Positions 1 to 6,066 are shown, counted from the stretch's first letter. The stretch is DNA of 8,110 nt from Acidimicrobiales bacterium (GCA_027451785.1 DAIDIS010000016.1:1-8110); one strand, 5' to 3'. Numbers and translations are program-made. The notes: generated from the letters alone by a model not told the origin.

Positions 1-210
1 GTTGAGACGAAAGTATTTGGGTCCCTCTTGAATGCTGCCGCCTCGGAGCACGCTGCACGCCAAAGGGCGATGAAATCCGCAACGGACAACGCCGACGAGC
101 TGGCGAAGAAGCTCACAAGGCTGATGAACAGGGCTCGGCAGGACTCAATCACAACTGAGATCATGGAGATCATCGGTGGTGCTGAGGCCTTGAACCAAGT
201 AAAAGTTTGA
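1..210 (+). CDS. atpG: ATP synthase F1 subunit gamma, C-terminal part (5' truncated)
   Basis: This is the last 69 codons of the gamma subunit, the central rotor shaft that turns inside the alpha3-beta3 head of the F1 ATPase. The reading frame is open from the first base of the window, so the start lies upstream. The residues match the conserved C-terminal helix of the family: SLLNAAASEHAARQRAM, then KSATDNADEL, then LMNRARQDSITTEIMEIIGG, and a short tail. In the complete enzyme this helix forms half of the coiled coil that contacts the beta subunits. The gene is followed 35 bases later by atpD in the same direction, the usual bacterial order G-D-C. Family assignment is certain; the missing N-terminal part cannot be judged. 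Confidence 0.96.
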   Translation, partial: VETKVFGSLLNAAASEHAARQRAMKSATDNADELAKKLTRLMNRARQDSITTEIMEIIGGAEALNQVKV

Positions 211-245
211 GCGAAGAAAGATAACCAGGAGCAGGTTAGAAAACG

Positions 246-1688
246 ATGAGCACAGTAATGGACGAGCCGAAGACCACTCTGCCGGAGGGCAGGATCGTCG
301 CAGTCACGGGACCGGTCGCGGACGTGGAGTTTCCTCCCAACGCGCTACCGGAGATCAACACCGCACTTGAAATCGACCTGGTTAGGGAAGGCGACGAGAC
401 GATTACGATCGTTGCTGAAGTAGCCCAGCAGATCGGTGAAGGCCGGGTTCGATGCATCTGCATGAAGGCCACTGATGGCTTGAGGCGCGGCACGGCAGTG
501 CGAAACACCGGTCGTGGGATCACCGTACCCGTTGGCGACAAGGTTCTCGGGCACGTCTTCAACGTTCTCGGTGAGCCTCTTGATACTCCTTCGATTGAAG
601 GTTTGGAGGAGCGCTGGGAGATTCACAGGCCGGCTCCTCGGTTCGAGGATCTGGAGCCACGGTCGACGATGTTCGAAACGGGCATCAAAGTCATCGACCT
701 GCTGGAGCCGTATCTTCAGGGTGGAAAGATCGGCCTATTCGGTGGTGCCGGTGTTGGTAAGACCGTTCTTATTATGGAGATGATCAACCGAGTCGCCAAC
801 CAGCACGGTGGTGTATCGGTATTCGCTGGAGTCGGCGAGCGGACCCGTGAGGGTACTGACCTGTGGCTGGAGATGCAGGAATCGGGAGTTATCGAGAAAG
901 CTGCTCTCGTATACGGCCAGATGGACGAGCCACCGGGCGTGCGTCTTCGCGTCGCCCTTTCTGCTCTCACCATGGCGGAGTACTTCAGGGATGTCCAGAA
1001 CCAGGACGTTCTCTTGTTCATCGACAACATCTTCCGGTTCGTCCAGGCAGGTTCCGAGGTGTCAACGCTGCTCAAGCGTATGCCCGCAGCCGTGGGTTAC
1101 CAGCCGACGCTTGCCGACGAGATGGGAATGCTTCAAGAGCGCATTACCTCCACCAAGGGGCGCTCGATCACGTCTCTGCAGGCCGTCTACGTCCCCGCCG
1201 ACGACTACACCGATCCGGCACCGTTCACGACCTTCACCCACCTGGACGCAACCACCGAACTTTCACGTCAGATTGCCTCCATGGGTATCTACCCTGCGGT
1301 CGACCCATTGGCGTCAACCAGCTCAATTCTGACGCCCGAGGTTGTCGGTGATCGCCACTACAACGTTGCCAGGCGCGTACAGGAGGTTCTGCAGCGCTAC
1401 AAGGAGCTACAGGACATCATCGCCATCCTGGGCCTCGACGAGCTCTCGGAAGAGGACAGGGTCACAGTTACCCGGGCAAGGAAGATCCAGAAGTTCCTTT
1501 CGCAGCCCACCTTCGTAGCCGAGGTCTTCACGGGCCTGAAGGGCGTCTATGTCCCCATCGACGAAACGGTCGAGTCCTTCGAGGCAATCGTAAATGGCGA
1601 CCTCGACGATGCGCCCGAGCAGGCCTTCTTGAACGTGGGCGGCGCCGAGAGCGTTCTGGCCAAAGCCAAGGAGCTCGAAGCCGAGTGA
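246..1688 (+). CDS. atpD: ATP synthase F1 subunit beta
   Basis: This is the catalytic subunit of the F1F0 ATP synthase, 480 residues, full length. Visible landmarks in order: N-terminal beta-barrel (about 14-90), P-loop GGAGVGKT at 166-173, catalytic Glu198 in GERTREG, Walker B LLFID ending at Asp260, the family signature PAVDPLASTS at 350-359, and an exact DELSEED loop at 398-404 that contacts the rotor. The wording QPTLADEMG and the PEQAF tail resemble actinobacterial sequences. Two positions differ from the form I remember as usual: Val266 in IFRFVQAGSEVS, normally Thr, and Lys277 in TLLKRMP, normally Gly. The first ATG (246) is chosen. An AGGAG at 227-231 lies rather far upstream, and an ATG at 258 is an alternative start. 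The gene sits between atpG and atpC in one operon. Confidence 0.98.
   Translation: MSTVMDEPKTTLPEGRIVAVTGPVADVEFPPNALPEINTALEIDLVREGDETITIVAEVAQQIGEGRVRCICMKATDGLRRGTAVRNTGRGITVPVGDKVLGHVFNVLGEPLDTPSIEGLEERWEIHRPAPRFEDLEPRSTMFETGIKVIDLLEPYLQGGKIGLFGGAGVGKTVLIMEMINRVANQHGGVSVFAGVGERTREGTDLWLEMQESGVIEKAALVYGQMDEPPGVRLRVALSALTMAEYFRDVQNQDVLLFIDNIFRFVQAGSEVSTLLKRMPAAVGYQPTLADEMGMLQERITSTKGRSITSLQAVYVPADDYTDPAPFTTFTHLDATTELSRQIASMGIYPAVDPLASTSSILTPEVVGDRHYNVARRVQEVLQRYKELQDIIAILGLDELSEEDRVTVTRARKIQKFLSQPTFVAEVFTGLKGVYVPIDETVESFEAIVNGDLDDAPEQAFLNVGGAESVLAKAKELEAE
1668..1673 (+). promoter_or_regulatory. Ribosome binding site for atpC
   Basis: AAGGAG lies inside the end of atpD, 11 bases before the GTG at 1685. 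It supports that GTG as the atpC start and indicates independent initiation within the overlap. Confidence 0.6.
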
Positions 1689-2116
1689 GTGAACCAATTC
1701 AGGCGAGAGTCGTCTCTCCGACCAAAGTTCTCTATGACGGTGAAGCCGAGATGCTCGCCTGTAGGACCGAGGTCGGCGAGATTGCTTTTTATGCCCACCA
1801 CGTTCCTTTGGTAGGCGCCTTGGACGTCTGCAAGCTGCGGGTTGTGCAGGCCAACGGGTCGGAAGAAGCGTTTGCCGTTCTTGGTGGTTTTGTAGAGTGC
1901 CGAGACTCCAAGGTAACTGTGGTCTCCGACGTCGCCATTCCGGTGGGGGAAGTCAGCAGAGATGTCCTTGAGTCCGAGCGTGCTAAGGCCGTGATCGACG
2001 AAGAGGCCATCAATCAGGGCGATAGCGGCGATCTCAATAGGGAGACTCTCTCCAGCGTGAAGCGCATGGAACGGGACAAGCGTTGGATCGATCTTCTCGA
2101 AGAGGTGGTTTCGTAG
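1685..2116 (+). CDS. atpC: ATP synthase F1 subunit epsilon
   Basis: Epsilon subunit of the F1F0 ATP synthase, 143 residues. It joins the gamma shaft to the c-ring and usually restrains ATP hydrolysis through its C-terminal helices. The N-terminal beta-sandwich (about 1-84) is clear: VVSPTKVLYDGEAEML, then the conserved GEIAF....VPLVGALD segment (31-47) and FAVLGGFVE (63-71). The helical C-terminal part (about 88-143) is longer than in many actinobacterial homologues, which run to about 120 residues. It is strongly charged and does not show an obvious family pattern. The start is GTG, overlapping the atpD stop as GTGA, which is typical of translational coupling. It is the last gene of the operon; the next gene begins 114 bases later. 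Confidence 0.94.
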   Translation: MSEPIQARVVSPTKVLYDGEAEMLACRTEVGEIAFYAHHVPLVGALDVCKLRVVQANGSEEAFAVLGGFVECRDSKVTVVSDVAIPVGEVSRDVLESERAKAVIDEEAINQGDSGDLNRETLSSVKRMERDKRWIDLLEEVVS

Positions 2117-2196
2117 TTCCGCTCAGCCTGGATCGGTAACGCCGTCCTGGGTACTTGGTGCTGGGTTATCCGGCGACACCGAGGGGGTAGCGGAAC
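2116..2196 (+). other. Nested inverted repeats after atpC (possible RNA structure)
   Basis: Three nested arms can pair in order: GTTCCGCT (2116-2123) with AGCGGAAC (2189-2196), TCGGT (2133-2137) with ACCGA (2178-2182), and CGCCG (2140-2144) with CGGCG (2171-2175). The 26-base apical loop carries CTGGGT twice (2147-2152 and 2161-2166). There is no T-run after the outer arm, so it is not a standard intrinsic terminator. It could shape the 3' end of the atp transcript or the leader of the next gene, or be chance pairing in GC-rich DNA. Confidence 0.35.
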
Positions 2197-2202
2197 CTAC
2201 TG

Positions 2203-2220
2203 GTCAATTGAAGTCAATTG
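2203..2220. repeat. Tandem GTCAATTG repeat upstream of the SRPBCC gene
   Basis: GTCAATTG occurs at 2203-2210 and again at 2213-2220, ten bases apart (about one helical turn). Each copy contains the palindrome CAATTG. The second copy touches the ribosome binding site of the next gene, so a bound protein here could block expression. Operator function is inference only. Confidence 0.4.
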
Positions 2221-2225
2221 GAGGG
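2220..2225 (+). promoter_or_regulatory. Ribosome binding site deciding the SRPBCC start
   Basis: GGAGGG ends five bases before the ATG at 2231. An in-frame GTG at 2225 overlaps this site and so cannot use it, which favours ATG 2231 as the start. Confidence 0.75.
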
Positions 2226-2230
2226 TGCGC

Positions 2231-2746
2231 ATGTCGAGTGTCAACGATCCAGCCAGGGTGTGGAGCTTAACCGAGTCGCGTTATGTCGCCGCATCTCCTC
2301 AGGATGTCTATTCCGCCGTTTCCAACGTGAAGCGGATGGGCGAATGGAGTCCCGAATGCACTGGCGCCAGAGGCAAGAACATCAGCGAGAATGCCTTCGT
2401 GGGGATGAAGTTCGTCGGGCTTAACAAGCACGGCAAGTACTCGTGGTTTACGAACTGCGAAGTGGTGATCGCCGAGCCCGGCGTCGAGTTTGCCTTTGAC
2501 GTGAAGGTCGTCACGACGAAGATTGCCCGCTGGGGCTATAGGTTCGAGGCCCAAGGTGAAGGAACTCTGGTTACTGAGTATTGGCGTGACCTGAAGCCGA
2601 CGAAGGGATTCGTGCCCGCCTTCGAGTCCTTCGTAGAGCGCTTGTCCGGCTATGGACCTGCTAAGCGTGCCGAGTTCAACAGGGAAGGTATCAAGGCGAC
2701 GCTGGATAGCTTGGAGGCCGCCTTTTCTTCGGCCCGGTCGTCGTAA
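2231..2746 (+). CDS. SRPBCC family protein (START/polyketide-cyclase-like fold)
   Basis: A 171-residue soluble protein with the pattern of the SRPBCC superfamily, whose members hold hydrophobic ligands in a deep helix-grip pocket. The first strand and helix read YVAASPQDVYSAVSNVKRMG (18-37), followed directly by EWSPEC (38-43). Next come the strand FTNCEVVIAEPG (73-84) with AFDV (88-91), and WGYRFEAQGEGTLVTEYW (101-118), the usual penultimate strands. A long amphipathic C-terminal helix (about 145-168) should cap the pocket. Similar small proteins are common in actinobacteria and are often labelled polyketide cyclase/dehydrase, but no polyketide genes are nearby, so that label should not be read as function. 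There is no signal peptide or membrane segment. The gene stands alone after the atp operon and converges on glpX 46 bases downstream. Fold assignment is fairly secure; ligand and role are unknown. Confidence 0.85.
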   Translation: MSSVNDPARVWSLTESRYVAASPQDVYSAVSNVKRMGEWSPECTGARGKNISENAFVGMKFVGLNKHGKYSWFTNCEVVIAEPGVEFAFDVKVVTTKIARWGYRFEAQGEGTLVTEYWRDLKPTKGFVPAFESFVERLSGYGPAKRAEFNREGIKATLDSLEAAFSSARSS

Positions 2747-2792
2747 ATCCAGCTTCCGACGCCGGTCATTTTGCCGGGACGGGCGTGGACTA

Positions 2793-3812
2793 TTAGCCGA
2801 ACTCGATCAACGAGAAGCTGGCGAGCTTCGAGAGACGGTGTGTCGCATCGATTCGCCTGACGGTTCCCGAACGAGAACGCATGACCAGAGACTGAGTGGT
2901 GGCCCCGTGCTGGCCGTAGCGAACGCCCCGGAGTAGCTCACCGTCGGTTACGCCAGTAGCAGCAAAAAAGCAATTGTCGCCCTTCGCCAAGTCCTCGGTC
3001 TCCAACACCGTGGAAGTGTCGTAGCCCGCGTCCTTCAACTCCTTGCGTTCCTTATCGTTGCGCGCCCAAAGCCGTCCTTGGATCTCACCACCCATGCACT
3101 TGAGGGCAGCTGCCGCAATGATGCCTTCAGGTACGCCTCCGATCCCGAGCAGGATGTCGACGCCGGACTCGGCCCAGCCGGTTGATATCGCTCCGGCAAC
3201 ATCTCCGTCAGTAATCAGGCGGATTCTTGCCCCGGCTTCGCGCACCTCGCCGATCAGCTCGGAGTGCCGATCGCGATCCAGGATAACGGCAGTGAGATCC
3301 GGAACGTCCACACCTTTGGCCTTGGCCACAGCTTGAAGATTTTCGGTTGGCGTGCGGGTTATGTCGATTACGCCTGCGGCTTCGGGACCGACGGCAAGCT
3401 TCTCCATGTAGAAGCAAGGTCCAGGGTCGAATAGCGTCCCTCGCTCAGAGGCGACAATGACCGAAAGCGCCCCGCCTCGGCCCATGGCCGTCGGCGTGGT
3501 CCCGTCAATTGGGTCAACCGCTATATCAATCATCGGGGGGGAACCGGTACCAACATGCTCGCCGTTGAAGAGCATGGGAGCGTTGTCCTTCTCGCCCTCG
3601 CCGATGACGACAACGCCGTCCATTCTCACAGTCGACAGGACAACCCTCATGGCGTTCACTGCAGCTTCGTCGGCGCCTTCCTTGTCGCCGCGGCCCATCC
3701 ACCTTGCGGCTGCCATTGCGGCAGCTTCGGTGGTTCTGACCAGCTCCATCGCCAAGTTACGGTCAGGCAGCTGCTGTTTGTCTGAAACCATTCCTCCAAG
3801 GTTAGTCGACAT
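2793..3812 (-). CDS. glpX: Class II fructose-1,6-bisphosphatase
   Basis: This enzyme hydrolyses fructose 1,6-bisphosphate to fructose 6-phosphate, the committed phosphatase step of gluconeogenesis in the cytosol. The 339-residue length matches the GlpX family. Metal and substrate motifs of the lithium-sensitive phosphatase fold are intact: VVVIGEGEKDNAPML (67-81, with GEGE at 71-74), DPIDGTT (100-106), TDGDVAGAI (201-209) and GIGGVPEG (223-230), then DNCFFAATGVTDGELL (289-304). The tail THRLSKL is typical of actinobacterial members. The ATG at 3812 is preceded by GGGAGG (bases 3827-3822) nine bases upstream. The frame stays open to 3920, but that extra N-terminus is unlike the family, and the ATG at 3791 has its GGAGG only one base away. 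The gene is divergent from the mutase and convergent with the SRPBCC gene, so it is probably transcribed alone. Confidence 0.96.
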   Translation of the reverse strand: MSTNLGGMVSDKQQLPDRNLAMELVRTTEAAAMAAARWMGRGDKEGADEAAVNAMRVVLSTVRMDGVVVIGEGEKDNAPMLFNGEHVGTGSPPMIDIAVDPIDGTTPTAMGRGGALSVIVASERGTLFDPGPCFYMEKLAVGPEAAGVIDITRTPTENLQAVAKAKGVDVPDLTAVILDRDRHSELIGEVREAGARIRLITDGDVAGAISTGWAESGVDILLGIGGVPEGIIAAAALKCMGGEIQGRLWARNDKERKELKDAGYDTSTVLETEDLAKGDNCFFAATGVTDGELLRGVRYGQHGATTQSLVMRSRSGTVRRIDATHRLSKLASFSLIEFG

Positions 3813-3821
3813 TCGTGACAG

Positions 3822-3827
3822 CCTCCC
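3822..3827 (-). promoter_or_regulatory. Ribosome binding site for glpX
   Basis: Read on the minus strand this is GGGAGG, nine bases before the ATG at 3812. It decides that start over the longer open frame (3920) and over the later ATG at 3791. Confidence 0.7.
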
Positions 3828-3930
3828 GGGCGGCAGTCCCGGCATCGGGGTGCGCACCGGGTCGGTCGGGAGGGTCATGACCTGCGATTTCCAGGTTGGT
3901 GGGGATTCAGGGGTCGGCACCTGCGTTCTT

Positions 3931-3948
3931 ATACCCCGGGTTGGGTAT
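3931..3948. promoter_or_regulatory. Palindrome in the glpX/mutase divergent region
   Basis: ATACCC (3931-3936) and GGGTAT (3943-3948) form a perfect 6-base inverted repeat with a 6-base spacer. It lies between two divergent genes, 45 bases before the preferred mutase start, which suits an operator for a dimeric repressor. No convincing -35/-10 pair could be fixed around it, so the role is inference. Confidence 0.35.
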
Positions 3949-3983
3949 GCCGATTCATTAGAGATGAGTTTTGATCAGCTACC

Positions 3984-3989
3984 AGGGGA
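3984..3989 (+). promoter_or_regulatory. Ribosome binding site supporting the mutase start
   Basis: AGGGGA ends four bases before ATG 3994. The competing ATG at 3964 has no good match upstream. The ATG at 3877 has GGGAGGG (3868-3874) but very close to the codon. Confidence 0.5.
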
Positions 3990-3993
3990 AGCC

Positions 3994-5529
3994 ATGCCGG
4001 CAGATGGGCCGGAGATTCCGGGCAGATATCCATTCACTCGGGGCGTGTACCCCGAGATGTACCGGACGAGGCTCTGGACCATGAGACAGTTCGCGGGGTT
4101 CGGGACCGCCGCCGAGACAAACCGGCGCTTTCGGGATCTTCTTGCCAAGGGAGGCGGAGGGCTGTCGGTTGCGTTTGACCTGCCCACGCTAATGGGCAGG
4201 GACTCCGACGACCAGCGGAGCTTGGGGGAGGTGGGTAGGTGCGGGGTGGCGGTGGATGTGTTGGACGACGTGGTGGAGCTTTTTGCCGGGATAGACCTGG
4301 GCGAGACAAGCGTGTCGATGACGATCAACTCCCCGGCCGCAATACTTCTGGCGATGTTCGTAGTCGTAGGCGAGGCACAGGGAGTGCCCCGAGAACGACT
4401 CGCCGGAACCCTTCAGAACGACATCTTGAAGGAGTACCAAGCCCAAAAAGAGTTCATCTTCCCCCCAACCCATTCCATGAGGCTGGTAGCCGATGTCGTG
4501 CAGTTCGCATCGGCCCGGATGCCGAAGTTCCACCCCATCTCGGTTTCCGGTTATCACATTCGCGAAGCGGGATCGACGGCGGCCCAGGAGGTCGCTTTCA
4601 CTCTGGCCAACGGCTTGGCCTACCTGGAGCTTGCGCAGCGCCGTGGGGTCTCGCCTTCAGTCGCCGCAGAAGGTTTCAGCTTCTTTTTCAATGCACAGAT
4701 TGACCTGTTCGAGGAAGTAGCCAAGTACAGAGCAGCCCGACGATTGTGGGCACGTCAGGTGAGCGCAAGGTTCAGCCCTGTATCACAGAAGGCTATTCAG
4801 ATGAGGTTTCATACCCAGACGTCGGGTGCGTCCCTTAGCGCACAGCAGCCCGAGCTGAACATTGCCCGCACCGCAATTGAGGCATTGGCGGGAGTGCTGG
4901 GTGGAACTCAAAGCCTGCATACCAACTCGATGGACGAGGTCCTGTCGCTGCCGACCGACAAGGCGGCTCGCATAGCCCTTCGCACTCAACAAGTGATCGC
5001 TTACGAGACCGGCGTAACCGAGGTCCCCGATCCCCTCGGCGGTTCCTATTACGTGGAAGAGCTCACCGACCGTATCGAGGCTGAGGCTTGTGAGCTGATC
5101 GACGAGATCGAGTCGATGGGGGGCGGCTCTGTGTTGAACGGCGTACTGGCAGGCATTGAAGAGGGCTGGTTCCAGCGTTCCATTGCGGACTCCGCCTATG
5201 CCTACGAGCGGTTGCTTGCAAGCGGTGAACGGAAGGTCGTCTCAGTCAACGCATTCACCGAAGGAAATGAAGAGGACCATATAGAAACATTGGCCATATC
5301 GCTGGAGCCCGAGCGGGAACAGGTGAGGCGACTGGCCACAGTGAGGGCGGCGCGCAACGGGAACAACGTGGATGCGGCCCTCTCGAAGCTACAGGTGCTT
5401 GCCGCAGACCCCTTGGCAAACCTGATGGAGCCGATAATCGAGGCGGTTTCCGTCCGGGCGACCGTCGGGGAGGTCATTTCCGCACTGGAGTCGGTGTGGG
5501 GAGACTGGCCGGACGAGAACAGTGTGTGA
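3994..5529 (+). CDS. icmA: B12-dependent acyl-CoA mutase large subunit, isobutyryl-CoA mutase-like
   Basis: This is the substrate-binding TIM-barrel subunit of an adenosylcobalamin-dependent acyl-CoA mutase, 511 residues. Core motifs are RYPFTRGVYP (11-20), TMRQFAGFG (29-37), GGGGLSVAFDLPTLMGRDSD (53-72), GTLQNDILKEY (138-148), SGYHIREAGST (185-195), TQSLHTNS and DPLGGSYYVEELTDRIE. The protein stops where large subunits end and has no DxHxxG B12-binding domain, so it needs a separate small subunit, which is not in this window. Methylmalonyl-CoA mutase reads its substrate with Tyr89 and Arg207. Isobutyryl-CoA mutase uses Phe80 and Gln198. Here the matching residues are Phe33 and Gln151, with the same spacing of 118, and His188 matches the catalytic His244. 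Automatic annotation as methylmalonyl-CoA mutase is therefore probably wrong in substrate. The N-terminus is about 45 residues shorter than Streptomyces IcmA. Starts at 3964 or 3877 are possible. Confidence 0.88.
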   Translation: MPADGPEIPGRYPFTRGVYPEMYRTRLWTMRQFAGFGTAAETNRRFRDLLAKGGGGLSVAFDLPTLMGRDSDDQRSLGEVGRCGVAVDVLDDVVELFAGIDLGETSVSMTINSPAAILLAMFVVVGEAQGVPRERLAGTLQNDILKEYQAQKEFIFPPTHSMRLVADVVQFASARMPKFHPISVSGYHIREAGSTAAQEVAFTLANGLAYLELAQRRGVSPSVAAEGFSFFFNAQIDLFEEVAKYRAARRLWARQVSARFSPVSQKAIQMRFHTQTSGASLSAQQPELNIARTAIEALAGVLGGTQSLHTNSMDEVLSLPTDKAARIALRTQQVIAYETGVTEVPDPLGGSYYVEELTDRIEAEACELIDEIESMGGGSVLNGVLAGIEEGWFQRSIADSAYAYERLLASGERKVVSVNAFTEGNEEDHIETLAISLEPEREQVRRLATVRAARNGNNVDAALSKLQVLAADPLANLMEPIIEAVSVRATVGEVISALESVWGDWPDENSV

Positions 5530-5547
5530 TCGCGGGGTTTTCGGGGA

Positions 5548-5574
5548 ATGCGCATCAGCCAGGTGAAGGCGCAT
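5548..5574. terminator. Possible hairpin terminator between convergent genes
   Basis: ATGCGC (5548-5553) can pair with GCGCAT (5569-5574) across a 15-base loop, 19 bases after the mutase stop and just beyond the stop of the convergent membrane gene. There is no T-run on either strand next to it, so if it ends transcription it is a weak or non-canonical site. Confidence 0.25.
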
Positions 5575-5609
5575 CCGTCGGCTGGAGGTGCGTAGCCGTC
5601 AGGTGAAGG
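5560..5609. repeat. CAGGTGAAGG direct repeat, 40-base period
   Basis: CAGGTGAAGG occurs at 5560-5569 and 5600-5609. The second copy overlaps the stop codon of the minus-strand membrane gene. Two copies only, with no clear role; it may be the remnant of a small local duplication. Confidence 0.35.
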
Positions 5610-6066
5610 AGACGCCCGATTTTGACAGGATTTCGAAGAGTGGATTAACCGCTACCGGATTACCGTACATGGACAAATTGGAAAGCATGGGCCGACGGAA
5701 CCTGATTTGATTTCCGTCTTTGGTGGTCAAAGTGGCAGGGAGATGCATAAACCGACCAAACCCGGTAATGGATTCGATCTTGTTGATCGGGAGGCTTCCT
5801 TGGCGGAGTATGGAATACCAATAAAGACGATCTCCCCTGATCTCCAAGCGAACAGCGACGCCGATGTTGATGATGATTATCCAGGCAGTCATCATTAGGA
5901 AAATGAAGGACGTTTGGATTCCGCTTTCAATAGTCATGAAAATACTGAAAGTCGCGATACCCAAGAACATCACCGAAAACAGCACCCTCTGGAATGCAAT
6001 CGGCATGCCGAAGGAGCACTTGGTTTCAGGCAATTCACCTTCCTTGTGAGCCACGTTTCTCCCCAC
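5599..6066 (-). CDS. Hypothetical membrane protein with two helices and a PH-like C-terminal part
   Basis: I do not recognise a named family. The 155-residue product has a short polar N-terminus and two closely spaced hydrophobic segments, about 23-45 (with FSVMFLGIATFSIFM) and 52-72 (with FIFLMMTAWIIIINIGV). A cytosolic part of about 80 residues follows. That part begins LEIRGDRLYWYSILRQG and continues PINKIESITGFGR. This layout, two helices then a beta-rich stretch starting with a gene-encoded 'RGDRLYWYS' type strand, resembles small bacterial proteins with a PH-like domain, but this is by pattern only. The start is uncertain: GTG 6066 has GGGGA five bases upstream, GTG 6054 has GGGGAG four bases upstream, and ATG 6006 has none. 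The gene is visibly more AT-rich than its neighbours. It converges on the mutase and diverges from the peptidase, so it is probably a single-gene unit. Confidence 0.7.
   Translation of the reverse strand: MGRNVAHKEGELPETKCSFGMPIAFQRVLFSVMFLGIATFSIFMTIESGIQTSFIFLMMTAWIIIINIGVAVRLEIRGDRLYWYSILRQGSLPINKIESITGFGRFMHLPATLTTKDGNQIRFRRPMLSNLSMYGNPVAVNPLFEILSKSGVSFT

Noticed and set aside
808..1351. Two long open frames in the other plus-strand frames inside atpD
   Set aside because: Shadows of a GC-rich conserved gene; Arg/Ser/Pro-rich translations with no family pattern.
2747..2792. Possible shared terminator between the SRPBCC gene and glpX
   Set aside because: ACGCC (2759-2763) can pair with GGCGT (2782-2786), but the inner part mispairs and there is no T-run; too weak to annotate.
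2652..2936. 94-codon plus-strand frame spanning the SRPBCC/glpX junction
   Set aside because: Overlaps both real genes, Arg-rich, no ribosome binding site and no recognisable domain.
3504..3511. Third copy of GTCAATTG
   Set aside because: It encodes part of the DPIDGTT metal-binding motif of GlpX, so coding constraint explains it.
3813..3920. Extra 36 N-terminal residues for GlpX from ATG 3920
   Set aside because: Proline-rich and unlike the family; the GGGAGG nine bases before ATG 3812 fits much better.
3457..3993. Open frame extending the mutase far upstream, to 690 residues
   Set aside because: It runs antisense through glpX, whose motifs are unmistakable, and the extra residues show no mutase-like sequence.
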